Source of the DNA: Amycolatopsis acidiphila | Lineage (GTDB): Bacteria; Actinomycetota; Actinomycetes; Mycobacteriales; Pseudonocardiaceae | Length of the DNA: 64,000 nt | Assembly: GCF_021391495.1 (NCBI RefSeq) | Contig: NZ_CP090063.1 | Location: 7,316,001-7,380,000, forward strand | Reading direction: 5' to 3' | Notes under the pieces: generated by a model | What the model saw: only the letters and a program-made list of their open reading frames with translations | Database searches by the model: none | Told to the model about the DNA's origin: nothing | Shown here: piece after piece, positions 38,343 through 46,926 of the stretch | How positions within the stretch are numbered: the first letter of the stretch is position 1 | How the letters are laid out: each line of letters starts with the position of its first letter | Made by a program: the position numbers and the translations under genes

Positions 38343-38786
38343 GTGGCTGATGATGACGAGATCGTGACGTGGTGGGGCCTGGTCATCGAGGGCTACGTGG
38401 CGACGCAGGACAAGCTGATGGGCGAGATCGCCGAGCGGTTCGGGCTCTCGCCCGCGCAGTTCGACATCCTGCTCCGGCTGGTTCGCACACCCGGGTACCA
38501 GCTGCCGATGACCCGGCTGGCGAAGGAGGCCGCGCTGTCGAGCGGCGGGTTCACCAAGGTCGCGGACCGGCTCGTGGCGGCCGGGCTGATCGTGCGCCGA
38601 CCGAACCGGGACGACCGGCGCGTGACGTACGCCTGTCTGAGCGAGCACGGCCGGGGGGTCGCCGAGAAGGCGCGCCGGGTCTGTGCGGACATCCTGCGGC
38701 AGCGGGTGCTGGAGCCACTGGGCCCGGACGCGTCGAAGGCTCTCGCCGCGGCCATGCGAACTCTGCGGACTGTCAACGGAGAGTAG
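38343..38786 (+). CDS. MarR family regulator (MhqR-like position)
   Basis: 147 residues from GTG 38343. The N-terminal dimer helix (EIVTWWGLVIEGYVATQDKL) is followed by a winged helix (PAQFDILLRLV to LIVRRPNRDDRRVTYACL) with the DDRR wing. It is divergent from the dioxygenase/esterase pair across a 98-bp spacer that is locally AT-rich (AGATATATTCC near 38303), a likely operator/promoter. By analogy with MhqR it would release DNA when quinones or related electrophiles appear. That ligand is a guess. Confidence 0.85.
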   Translation: MADDDEIVTWWGLVIEGYVATQDKLMGEIAERFGLSPAQFDILLRLVRTPGYQLPMTRLAKEAALSSGGFTKVADRLVAAGLIVRRPNRDDRRVTYACLSEHGRGVAEKARRVCADILRQRVLEPLGPDASKALAAAMRTLRTVNGE

Positions 38787-38859
38787 TCGCGCGACGTAGT
38801 TGCCTCCCCGTCCACGCGGGCGCACGATGGTTCGGTCGCCCCCGATCGAGGAGGCAGTC

Positions 38860-39240
38860 ATGCTCGCGAAATCCACCGTCGTCACGATGCTGCCGGTGCA
38901 GGACGCACACCGTGCGGGCCACTTCTACACCGACGCCCTTGGCCTGCACGAAGCGGCCGCGGGCCCCGACGGGACGCGGTACTTCGAGGTGGGCGGCGGC
39001 AACGCGATCGGGCTCCGCGAGCTGCCGGACGCCCGGCCGAGCGAGAACACGGCGCTGAGCTTCGAGGTCACGGACATCACCGCCGAGGTCGGCGACCTGG
39101 AAAAGCGCGGCGTGCGGTTCCTCGACTACGACAGCGGCGACCTGCGGACGGTCGGCCACATCGCCACCGTGGGCGCGGAGAAGGCGGCCTGGTTCACCGA
39201 CACCGAGGGCAACTGCCTCTGCCTGCACCAGCTCGGCTGA
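38860..39240 (+). CDS. VOC (glyoxalase/bleomycin-resistance) family protein
   Basis: 126 residues from ATG 38860, chosen for GAGGAGG 6 bp upstream over an in-frame ATG at 38800. One VOC module pair: VVTMLPVQDAHRAGHFYTDALGLHE and an equal half ending VGAEKAAWFTDTEGNCLCLHQLG. Candidate metal ligands include the Glu/His late in the sequence. It follows the MarR gene by 73 bp on the same strand and may belong to the same detoxification group. Substrate unknown. Confidence 0.85.
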   Translation: MLAKSTVVTMLPVQDAHRAGHFYTDALGLHEAAAGPDGTRYFEVGGGNAIGLRELPDARPSENTALSFEVTDITAEVGDLEKRGVRFLDYDSGDLRTVGHIATVGAEKAAWFTDTEGNCLCLHQLG

Positions 39241-39265
39241 GGCGGGCCACGCCGAGCCCGCGGCA

Positions 39266-39487
39266 CGCCGGGGTGCTGGAGCACCTGGCCGAGCCCGCCG
39301 CACACCGGCCTGCCGGAGCAGGTGCCCGATCCCGCGGCACAGCGGCCTGCTGGAGCAGGTGCCCGATCCCGCGGCACAGCGGCCTGCTGGAGCAGGTGCC
39401 CGAGCCCACGGCACGCCGGGGCGCTGGAGCACTTGGCCGCGCCCGCGGCACAGCGGCCTGCTGGAGCACCTGCCCGATCCCGCGGCA
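39266..39487. repeat. 37-bp minisatellite, six tandem units
   Basis: Six contiguous units of exactly 37 bp fill 39266-39487. Each has a core C(T)GGAGCA(G/C)(G/C)T and ends (C/A)CGGCA; most units begin CAGCGGCCTGCTGGAGCAGG, which can fold on itself as CCTGCTGGAGCAGG. Units 1 and 5 begin CGCCGGGG instead, so two unit types alternate unevenly. The array fills the gap between the convergent VOC and amidohydrolase genes, ending 9 bp from the latter's stop. No reading frame through it looks protein-like. Confidence 0.9.
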
Positions 39488-39496
39488 CAGCTCCGC

Positions 39497-40354
39497 CTAG
39501 ATACCCAGCCCCGGGAAGAGCTTCGCCGCGTTGCCGGACAGCACGTCGGTCAGGACGTCGTCCGGCAGGCCCAGCCCGGCCAGGGCCCGGACGTTGCGGG
39601 ACGCGCCGGGCACGCCGGGCCAGTCCGTGCCGAACACGAACTTCCCCGCCAGCCGGACGAAGTCGAAGCGCGCGTAGTACTCCGGCAGCTTCTTCGGCGG
39701 CAGGCCCGACAGGTCCAGCCACACGTTCTCCTTCGTCAGCGCCATGAACGCCGCGACGTCGTACCACCAGCCGCGGCCGCCGTGGGCGAAGACGAAGTTC
39801 ACCCGCGGGAAGTCCTCCACGACGTCCGACAACAGCTCCGGGTTGCCGAAACTGGTGCGGGCGCCGGGAAAGCTGCTCGTGCCCGAATGCAGGATCACCG
39901 GCACCCCCCGCTCGGCGCACACGTGGTACGCCGCGTACAGCTCCTTGTCCGCGGGCGAGAACGCACCGTGCACCGGGTGGATCTTCAACGCGACCGCACC
40001 GAGGTCCAGCTGCCGCTCGACCTCGGCCGCGACGGGATGGTGCAGGTACGGGTTGACGTTCGCGACCAGCCGGAACCGTTCGGGGTTGTGGCGCACCAGC
40101 GGCAGGTTGTGCTCGATCGGCTGGATCCCCGTCGCACGCGGGCTGTACTCGCTGAACAGCAGCGCGCGGTCGACCCCCTCCGACTCCAGCAGCGCGTCCA
40201 GCGCGGCCGGCACCGGCTCGCCGTTCTCGTCGTAGGCCGAGCGCCAGTCGTGCGGTCCCGAGAACTTCTCCGCCCAGTCCAGCCACGCCGGCTTCAACGT
40301 GCTCAGCCGCGGCGCGTGGACGTGCGCGTCGACGACGGTCCTGCCATCGATCAC
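39497..40354 (-). CDS. Amidohydrolase (TIM-barrel, amidohydrolase_2 type)
   Basis: 285 residues from GTG 40354, overlapping the ligase stop (GTGA). Metal-site elements: VDAHVHAP (HxH) near the N-terminus, AVALKIHPVHGAF (strand-5 region), VILHSGTSS, VFAHGGRGWW and FGTDWPG (final Asp). This is the ACMSD/OMPDC-like branch that hydrolyses or decarboxylates small acids. As the last, coupled gene of the box operon it may act on a benzoate precursor (an ester or amide) or on a ring-cleavage product. Not a known core box enzyme. Confidence 0.85.
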   Translation of the reverse strand: MIDGRTVVDAHVHAPRLSTLKPAWLDWAEKFSGPHDWRSAYDENGEPVPAALDALLESEGVDRALLFSEYSPRATGIQPIEHNLPLVRHNPERFRLVANVNPYLHHPVAAEVERQLDLGAVALKIHPVHGAFSPADKELYAAYHVCAERGVPVILHSGTSSFPGARTSFGNPELLSDVVEDFPRVNFVFAHGGRGWWYDVAAFMALTKENVWLDLSGLPPKKLPEYYARFDFVRLAGKFVFGTDWPGVPGASRNVRALAGLGLPDDVLTDVLSGNAAKLFPGLGI

Positions 40355-41913
40355 GCGAGCGCCCCCGGGCGCAGGGAGTCGCGGACCTGCTCGCGGATGA
40401 CGTTGCGCCGGATCTTGCCGGTCGCGGTCTTGGGCAGCTCGTGCACCGCGACGACTGCGCGGGGGCGCTTGAACGACGCCAGCCCCTCGCGGCAGAACTC
40501 GATCAGCGCGTCGGGCTCGACGGCCCGCCCGGCCACCGGCACCACACACGCGACGGGCTTGTCGATGCCGTCCTCGTCGGGCGCCGCCACCACGGCCACC
40601 TCGGCCACGTCGGGGTGCTGCAACAGTCTCTGCTCCACTTCGGACGGCGACACCCAGATGCCACCGGCTTTCAGCATGTCGTTGAACCGGCCGAGGCAAG
40701 TGTAGGTGCCGTCGGGGTTGCGGACGTAGCTGTCACCCGTACGCAGCCAGTCGCCCTGGAAGACCCGCTTCGAGGTCTCGTACCGGCTCCAGTAGCCGAA
40801 CGCCGTCGACGGGCCGCGGACGAACAGCTCGCCCGGCTCGCCGATGGCTTCGATCGGCACGCCCAGGGTGTCGCGGATCTCGACGTCGTACCCGGGCACA
40901 GCGGTGCCGGTGGTGCCGGGCACGACCGCACCCGGCCGGTTCGACAGGAAGATGTGCAGCGCTTCGGTGGACCCGATGCCGTCGAGGATCTCGACGCCGA
41001 ACCGCGCGCGGAAGCGTTCGAACAGCACCGCCGGCAGCGGCTCGCCCGCGGAAACCGCTTGGCGCACCGAGTAGAACGTGTTGTCGGGGACGTCGCTGGC
41101 GAGCAGCGCGGAGTAGAACGTGGGCACCCCGAAGAAAAGCGTCGGCCGCTCCCGGCGGACCCGATCGGCGACGGCCTGCGGGGTCGGCCGTCCGGGCTCG
41201 AGGACCGAACAGGCGCCCACCGACAAGGGGAAGAACGCGGAGTTCCCGATACCGTAGGCGAAGAACAGCTTCGCGACCGAGAAACACCTGTCGTCGTCGC
41301 GGATGCCGAGCACCTGACGGCCGTAGGTCTCGCACACCGCGCGGATGCTCGCGTGCCGGTGCATGGCGCCCTTGGGCTCACCGGTGGTGCCCGAGGTGTA
41401 CAGCCACAGCGCGGGCGAGTCCTCCCACGTGTCGAACGGCAGCACCGGGTCCGATGTGGACAGTTCGCTCCAGTCGTGCGTCACCACCCCGGGGAAGTCC
41501 AGCGGGTTCGCGCGGTCGAGGACGACCTCGGCGACCTCCGGCGCGAGCGCGACCGCCTCCTTGGCCGCGGTGGTGAACTCCGCCGACACGCACAGCACGC
41601 GCGCCCGCGAGTCCGCCAGCACCTTGCCCAGCTCCTGTCCGGTGACCATGGTCGACACGGGTACCGGGACCGCGCCCGCGTACATCGCGCCGAGGATGCC
41701 GGTGAGCAGCTCGAGACCGTCCACCATGCACAGCATCACGCGTTCCTCCGGCCGCACCCCGAGCGCGGCCAGGCCGCCGGCCACGCGGTGCACCGTGTCC
41801 GCGAGCTCGGCGTAGGTCAGCGTCCTGGCCGGGGTCACGACGGCGGTACGCCCGCCGTCGCCGCCCCGCACGTGCCGGTCGAGCAGGTAGTCCGCCGCGT
41901 TGAACCCGACCAT
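40351..41913 (-). CDS. bclA: Benzoate-CoA ligase family protein
   Basis: 520 residues from ATG 41913 (MVGFNAADYLLDRHVRG); upstream codons to 41946 are basic and lack support. It activates benzoate to benzoyl-CoA with ATP. Adenylate-forming motifs: LWLYTSGTTGEPKGAMHRH (P-loop), GIGSTEALHIFLSN, GDWLRTGDSYVRNPDG and the catalytic lysine in LPKTATGKIRRNVIRE. The full match along benzoate/4-hydroxybenzoate-CoA ligases and the adjacent boxB and boxC support the substrate. Confidence 0.93.
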   Translation of the reverse strand: MVGFNAADYLLDRHVRGGDGGRTAVVTPARTLTYAELADTVHRVAGGLAALGVRPEERVMLCMVDGLELLTGILGAMYAGAVPVPVSTMVTGQELGKVLADSRARVLCVSAEFTTAAKEAVALAPEVAEVVLDRANPLDFPGVVTHDWSELSTSDPVLPFDTWEDSPALWLYTSGTTGEPKGAMHRHASIRAVCETYGRQVLGIRDDDRCFSVAKLFFAYGIGNSAFFPLSVGACSVLEPGRPTPQAVADRVRRERPTLFFGVPTFYSALLASDVPDNTFYSVRQAVSAGEPLPAVLFERFRARFGVEILDGIGSTEALHIFLSNRPGAVVPGTTGTAVPGYDVEIRDTLGVPIEAIGEPGELFVRGPSTAFGYWSRYETSKRVFQGDWLRTGDSYVRNPDGTYTCLGRFNDMLKAGGIWVSPSEVEQRLLQHPDVAEVAVVAAPDEDGIDKPVACVVPVAGRAVEPDALIEFCREGLASFKRPRAVVAVHELPKTATGKIRRNVIREQVRDSLRPGALA

Positions 41914-41952
41914 GAGCCGCCTCCTGTGCCGTGCGGAGACCCGCACCCGTTC

Positions 41953-43371
41953 CTACAGATACACGTACTCGTAGTCGAAGGGCTTGCCGTTGATCCCCTG
42001 CCGCGGCGGCGCGACCCAGCTCGCGATCTTCCCGCGCTCGTAGACCGGGTGCATCAGCGAACGCACGAACGCGAAGTCCTCACTGCTCGGCAGCCAATGC
42101 TTCTGCCCGTCCTGCCACGTCTGCTCGTCCACGATCGTCCCGTCCGGCGTGATGTGGTGGCCGGAGTTTATGCCGACCTGGCGGTTGAAACCAGGGTGCG
42201 GCAGCGCGAGCCGGAACGAGATCCCGGCGTCCTCCAGGATGCGGTTCCAGCGCTTGACCCCGGTCTGGCAGTCGGCGATGTACTCGCCGCGCAGGTCGAG
42301 GTTCAGCAGGAGGATCTTCTGCAGCTCGTCGGTCTCCCAGGTGCCGTCCTCGCGGGGGCGCCGCAGCTCGGCGCTGTCGTCGGTGAGCTGGTGGTCGTCC
42401 TTGCGGCGCGGTTCCATCCAGCGGCCCTTGAGCCCGGCGGTGTAGTAGTTCGCCGCATTGGTCGAGGTCTCGCTGCCGAACAGGTCGAGCGAGACGGTGT
42501 AGTGGAAGTTGATGTACTTCTGGATGAGGTCCAGCGGGATGCCACCGTGTGCGGCGATGTCCATCGTGTCGTGCTCGCGGATCAGCTCCGCGGAGCGCTG
42601 CACCACCCGGTCGACCCCGGTGGTGCCGACGAACATGTGGTGCGCCTCCTCCTTGAGCATGAACTCGCACGTCCGCGACAGCGGGTCGAACGCCGACTCC
42701 TTGAGCGTGCCCAGCTGGTACTTGCCGTCGCGGTCGGTGAAGTAGGTGAACATGTAGAACGCGAGCCAGTCGGCGGTCTCCTCGTTGAACGCACCGAGGA
42801 TGCGCGGCGTGTCCGGGCTGCCGGAGTTGCGGTGCAGCAGCCCTTCGGCCTCTTCGCGGCCTTCGCGGCCGAAGTAGGCGTGCAGCAGGTACACCATCGC
42901 CCACAGGTGACGGCCCTCTTCGACGTTGACCTGGAACAGGTTGCGCAGGTCGTACAGCGACGGCGCGCTCAGGCCCAGCAGCTTCTGCTGCTCCACCGAC
43001 GCCGGTTCGGTGTCGCCCTGGATCACGATCAGCCGCTGCAGGTCCGCGCGGTACTCGCCGGGGACCTGCTGCCACGCCGGCTCGCCCTTGTGCTCGCCGA
43101 ACGCGATCGTCCGGTCGGGGTCGCGCTCGGCGAGGAAGATGCCCCAGCGGTAGTCCGGCACGTTGACGTGGTCGAAATGCGCCCAGCCGTCCCGGCCGAC
43201 GCTGACCGCCGTGCGCAGGTAGACGCCGTGGGTCTCCAGCGTGGGGCCCATCTCGGCCCACCAGTTCATGAACTTCGGCTGCCAGCCCTCCAGCGCCCGC
43301 TGCAGCCTGCGGTCGTCGGCGAGGCTGACGTTGTTCGGGATCTTGCTGTCGTAGTCGATCTTCTCCGGCAC
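41953..43371 (-). CDS. boxB: Benzoyl-CoA 2,3-epoxidase subunit BoxB
   Basis: 472 residues from ATG 43371. BoxB is a class-I di-iron protein that epoxidises benzoyl-CoA to 2,3-epoxybenzoyl-CoA. Candidate iron ligands are in NVEEGRHLWAMVYLL (E-x2-H) and FMLKEEAHHMFVG (E-x2-H), with another Glu in GAFNEETADW. Length and the YEYVYL C-terminus are typical. The electron-donating reductase BoxA is not in the operon and must come from elsewhere. It sits 3 bp after boxC. Confidence 0.96.
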   Translation of the reverse strand: MPEKIDYDSKIPNNVSLADDRRLQRALEGWQPKFMNWWAEMGPTLETHGVYLRTAVSVGRDGWAHFDHVNVPDYRWGIFLAERDPDRTIAFGEHKGEPAWQQVPGEYRADLQRLIVIQGDTEPASVEQQKLLGLSAPSLYDLRNLFQVNVEEGRHLWAMVYLLHAYFGREGREEAEGLLHRNSGSPDTPRILGAFNEETADWLAFYMFTYFTDRDGKYQLGTLKESAFDPLSRTCEFMLKEEAHHMFVGTTGVDRVVQRSAELIREHDTMDIAAHGGIPLDLIQKYINFHYTVSLDLFGSETSTNAANYYTAGLKGRWMEPRRKDDHQLTDDSAELRRPREDGTWETDELQKILLLNLDLRGEYIADCQTGVKRWNRILEDAGISFRLALPHPGFNRQVGINSGHHITPDGTIVDEQTWQDGQKHWLPSSEDFAFVRSLMHPVYERGKIASWVAPPRQGINGKPFDYEYVYL

Positions 43372-43374
43372 TGC

Positions 43375-44985
43375 TCACACCCGCCTGCGGTCGAAGGAAG
43401 CCTTCTGCCCGGTGCCGTAGCGGCGCAGCGCGCCCTCCGGCCCGGAGGCGTTCGGTCTCGTGAAGATCCAGTTCTGCCAGGCGGTCAGCCGCCCGAAGAT
43501 CTTGGTCTCGATGGTCTCCGGACCGACGAACCGGTGGTTGGCCTCCATCCCGGTCAGCGCGTCCGGGGACAGCGCGGCCCGCCCCTCCAGCGCGATCCGG
43601 ACCTCGTCCTCCCAGTCGATGTCGTCCGGGGCGTCGGTGACCAGGCCCAACTCGACGGCCTCGGACGCGTCGAGCGGGTGGTCGCGTTCCCGCTTGAGCC
43701 AGTCGAGGTGGTCGCTCTCGCCGTAGAACCGGGATTCCAGGCGGGACAGGCCGTTGCCCATCGGGAAGGCGCCGAAGTTGGCTTCGGACAACAGCATCGA
43801 CGCGCGCTCCTCGCTGTCCTCGTCGTCGATGGGCGGCCCGTCGAGCATGTACTGCCGGTCGCAGGCCAGCGCCAGTTCCAGCAGCATCCCGGCGAAGCAG
43901 CTGCCCGGCTCGATGAGGGCGATGAGGCTGCGGCTGGTCACGTCCAGTCGCTTGAGCGTGCGCTTGTAGTAGTGCGCGAGCTCGCTGGACAGCCAGTCGC
44001 CGCCGCCCAGCACGCGCCGCTCGTGCTCGAGCACCGCCTGCGGATCGCCCTCGGTGCGGATGACCCAGGTGCCGAGCTCGGGTTCGTTGGTCCGCAGCCG
44101 CAGGATCAGGTCGTCGAGCTCGCGGGTCATCTGCAGGAACCAGTCGTCGGACTCGGGGCCGCGGACGGTGATCTCCACGAGACCGTTGCCCAGCTTCGCG
44201 GTGACGTTGGGATAGCGGATCTCGTCGTCGGTCTCGGTGCGCTCCAGCGGAGCGAGCTGGATGCCCTGCGCGTCCGCCGGACGGCTGGTGCGCGCGGCGA
44301 TCTCCCGGGCACGGGCGGCGACGACCTCGCGGAACTCCTGACGCGGCACCAGCTCGTCGACCAGCCGCCAGTCCACCGCGGTCTTGCCCTTCACCCCGTC
44401 CGGCCGGGTCGCGAAGACGTCGGCCCGGTCCTTGCGGACGCGCCGCTTGTCGGTCACCCGGGTCAGCCCGCCGGTGCCGGGCAGGACGCCGAGCAGCGGC
44501 ACCTCCGGCAACGCGACCGTCGAGGAGTTGTCGTCGACGAGCAGGATCTTTTCGCAGGCCAGGGCGAGCTCGTAGCCGCCGCCGGCACAGCTGCCGTTGA
44601 CCGCGGCCAGATACGTCTGGCCCGAGTTCGCGGTGGCGTCCTCGATGCCGTTGCGCGTCTCGTTGGTGAACTTGCAGAAGTTCACCTTCCACTCGTGTGA
44701 GGAGGCGGCGAGCATCCGGATGTTGGCGCCCGCGCAGAACACCTTGTCCTTGGCGCTGGTGATGATCACGGCGCCGACCTCGGGATGCTCGAAGCGCAGC
44801 CGCTGGACGGCGTCGTAGAGCTCGATGTCGACGCCGAGGTCGTATGAGTTGAGCTTGAGCTCGTAGCCCTCGACGAGGCCGCCGTTCTCGTCCACGTCGA
44901 GCTCCAGCCAGGCGACCGGCGGCTCGATACGCAGGTGCCAGTGTCGGTAGGAGCCTGGATCCCGGTCGAATGACACCTTCGTCAT
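43375..44985 (-). CDS. boxC: 2,3-epoxybenzoyl-CoA dihydrolase BoxC
   Basis: 536 residues from ATG 44985 ([19 protein letters not shown]). BoxC is a crotonase-superfamily enzyme with two homologous halves. It opens the ring of epoxybenzoyl-CoA to 3,4-dehydroadipyl-CoA semialdehyde and formate. The first half has [20 protein letters not shown] and [18 protein letters not shown] (oxyanion site); the second has [20 protein letters not shown]. It is the first gene of the operon. A divergent promoter region of 100 bp separates it from ilvD. Confidence 0.96.
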   Translation of the reverse strand: MTKVSFDRDPGSYRHWHLRIEPPVAWLELDVDENGGLVEGYELKLNSYDLGVDIELYDAVQRLRFEHPEVGAVIITSAKDKVFCAGANIRMLAASSHEWKVNFCKFTNETRNGIEDATANSGQTYLAAVNGSCAGGGYELALACEKILLVDDNSSTVALPEVPLLGVLPGTGGLTRVTDKRRVRKDRADVFATRPDGVKGKTAVDWRLVDELVPRQEFREVVAARAREIAARTSRPADAQGIQLAPLERTETDDEIRYPNVTAKLGNGLVEITVRGPESDDWFLQMTRELDDLILRLRTNEPELGTWVIRTEGDPQAVLEHERRVLGGGDWLSSELAHYYKRTLKRLDVTSRSLIALIEPGSCFAGMLLELALACDRQYMLDGPPIDDEDSEERASMLLSEANFGAFPMGNGLSRLESRFYGESDHLDWLKRERDHPLDASEAVELGLVTDAPDDIDWEDEVRIALEGRAALSPDALTGMEANHRFVGPETIETKIFGRLTAWQNWIFTRPNASGPEGALRRYGTGQKASFDRRRV

Positions 44986-44995
44986 GGCTCGATTG

Positions 44996-45031
44996 TCTAC
45001 AGCTGCTTCGCGGGCGTCAATGTTCTGTAGA
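44996..45031. promoter_or_regulatory. Inverted repeat in the boxC/ilvD divergent promoter
   Basis: TCTACAG (44996-45002) and CTGTAGA (45025-45031) are a perfect 7-bp inverted pair with 22 bp between them. They are placed 11 bp before boxC and 55 bp before ilvD. The spacing is long for one dimeric regulator, so it may be two half sites or chance. No box regulator gene (boxR) is in the window. Confidence 0.4.
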
Positions 45032-45085
45032 AAATTGATCGGTTCCAGACTGCGTTCACCGGCAGCCGGACCTATCGTGCTTACC

Positions 45086-46753
45086 ATGGCCGATCTGAAG
45101 CCGCGATCCCGTGACGTGACCGATGGCCTCGAACGCGCGGCCGCCCGCGGCATGCTGCGTGCCGTCGGGATGGGCGACGACGACTTCGCCAAGCCCCAGG
45201 TCGGCATCGCGTCGTCGTGGAACGAGATCACGCCGTGCAACCTGTCGCTGCAACGGCTCGCGCAGGCGGGCAAGCAGGGCGTGCACGCCGGCGGCGGTTT
45301 CCCGCTGGAGTTCGGCACGATCTCGGTCAGCGACGGGATCAGCATGGGCCACGAGGGCATGCACTTCTCGCTCGTCTCGCGGGAGGTCATCGCCGACTCG
45401 GTGGAGACCGTCATGCAGGCCGAGCGGCTCGACGGCGTGATGCTGCTGGCCGGCTGCGACAAGAGCCTGCCGGGCATGCTGATGGCGGCCGCGCGGCTCG
45501 ATGTCGCGGCGGTCTTCCTCTACGCCGGCTCGATCCTGCCGGGCACGGTCGACGGCCGCGAGGTCACGATCATCGACGCGTTCGAGGCGGTCGGCGCTTG
45601 TGCCCGCGGGCTGATCTCACGCGCGGAGGTCGACAAGATCGAACGCGCCATCTGCCCTGGCGAAGGGGCCTGTGGCGGGATGTACACGGCGAACACGATG
45701 GCGTGCGCGGCCGAGGCGCTGGGCATGTCGCTGCCCGGCTCGGCGAGCCCGCCGTCGGTGGACCGGCGGCGCGACCGCTTCGCGCGCCAGAGCGGTGAAG
45801 CCGTGGTCGGGCTGCTCGCGGCAGGGCTCACCGCGCGGGACATCATGACGCGCGAGGCGTTCGAGAACGCGATCGCCGTGGTGATGGCGCTCGGCGGGTC
45901 GACCAACGCGGTGCTGCACCTGCTGGCGATCGCACACGAGGCCGAGGTGGAGCTGACGCTGGACGACTTCACCCGGATCGGCGACCGGGTGCCGCACCTG
46001 GCGGATGTGAAGCCGTTCGGGCGGCACGTGATGACGGCGGTCGACCGGGTCGGCGGGGTGCCGGTGGTGCTGAAGGCGCTGCTGGATGCCGGGCTGCTGA
46101 CCGGCTCGTGCATGACGGTGACCGGCCGCACGCTGGCCGAGAACCTCGAGGAGCTGGCGCCGCCGGAGCTGGACGGCGAGGTGTTGCGGAAGCTGTCGAA
46201 CCCGATCCACCCCACGGGCGGCCTCACGATCCTGCACGGTTCGCTCGCCCCCGAGGGCGCGGTCGTGAAGAGCGCGGGCTTCGACTCGTCGCGCTTCGAA
46301 GGCAGGGCAAGGGTTTTCGACGGCGAGAAGGCCGCGATGGACGCCCTGGGGACGCTCGAACCGGGTGACGTGGTGGTGATCCGGTACGAGGGTCCGCGGG
46401 GCGGGCCGGGGATGCGGGAGATGCTGGCGGTGACCGGCGCGATCAAGGGCGCGGGGCTCGGCAAGGACGTGCTGTTGCTGACGGATGGCCGGTTTTCCGG
46501 CGGTACCACGGGTTTGTGCATCGGCCACGTCGCCCCGGAAGCGGCTCACGGCGGCCCGATCGCCCTGGTCGAGGACGGCGATCCCATCGTGCTGGACATG
46601 GACTCGCGCACGCTGGACGTCGTGGTGGACGAGGATGAGATAGCCCGCCGGAGGGCCGCGTGGACGGCGCCACCCTCGCCCCGGCGGCGAGGCGTGCTGG
46701 CGAAGTACGCGGCCCTGGTGGGATCGGCAGCGCAAGGCGCGGTCTGTTCCTGA
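45086..46753 (+). CDS. ilvD: Dihydroxy-acid dehydratase IlvD
   Basis: 555 residues from ATG 45086 ([19 protein letters not shown]); the in-frame codons upstream to 44984 lie over the boxC start. IlvD dehydrates dihydroxyisovalerate and dihydroxymethylvalerate in branched-chain amino-acid synthesis. Cluster-binding motifs [13 protein letters not shown] and [16 protein letters not shown] are intact. [20 protein letters not shown] is the usual C-terminal signature. It belongs to the shorter IlvD form. Location beside the box operon appears incidental. Confidence 0.94.
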   Translation: MADLKPRSRDVTDGLERAAARGMLRAVGMGDDDFAKPQVGIASSWNEITPCNLSLQRLAQAGKQGVHAGGGFPLEFGTISVSDGISMGHEGMHFSLVSREVIADSVETVMQAERLDGVMLLAGCDKSLPGMLMAAARLDVAAVFLYAGSILPGTVDGREVTIIDAFEAVGACARGLISRAEVDKIERAICPGEGACGGMYTANTMACAAEALGMSLPGSASPPSVDRRRDRFARQSGEAVVGLLAAGLTARDIMTREAFENAIAVVMALGGSTNAVLHLLAIAHEAEVELTLDDFTRIGDRVPHLADVKPFGRHVMTAVDRVGGVPVVLKALLDAGLLTGSCMTVTGRTLAENLEELAPPELDGEVLRKLSNPIHPTGGLTILHGSLAPEGAVVKSAGFDSSRFEGRARVFDGEKAAMDALGTLEPGDVVVIRYEGPRGGPGMREMLAVTGAIKGAGLGKDVLLLTDGRFSGGTTGLCIGHVAPEAAHGGPIALVEDGDPIVLDMDSRTLDVVVDEDEIARRRAAWTAPPSPRRRGVLAKYAALVGSAAQGAVCS

Positions 46754-46791
46754 GGCCGACGGCGAACCCGACACGCCCAGCCCCCACTCAC

Positions 46792-46851
46792 GGCGAACCC
46801 GGCAACGGCAGCCGAATGCCCGCTCCCAGCCCCGCTCCCTTACCCCGATCC
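46792..46851. repeat. Dispersed intergenic repeat, left half separated from its right half by the IS
   Basis: 60 bp almost identical to 18147-18204 (shared GGCGAACCCGGCAACGGCAG and GCCGAATGCCCGC, one C insertion and a few substitutions). The arm ACCCCGAT, which pairs with ATCGGGGT in the intact copy, is present; its partner arm lies 1.9 kb away at 48785-48792 beyond the IS. Confidence 0.8.
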
Positions 46852-46907
46852 TCAGCGACCCTGGCGGTGGACACGCCGGGGCAAGGGTGGACGAAGTCCT
46901 TCGCGCA

Positions 46908-46926
46908 GCAATGCCGCGTAGTTGAG
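46908..46926. repeat. IS terminal inverted repeat, left
   Basis: GCAATGCCGCGTAGTTGAG, matching the reverse complement of 48706-48724 at 18 of 19 positions. Confidence 0.88.

Noticed and set aside
39266..39487. CRISPR array
   Set aside because: The 37-bp units are directly contiguous with no spacers, and no cas gene is present.
40441..44700. 1419-codon open frame on the plus strand over the box operon
   Set aside because: Shadow of bclA, boxB and boxC, all of which have clear catalytic motifs; the antisense product is low-complexity Arg/Val/Gly/His.
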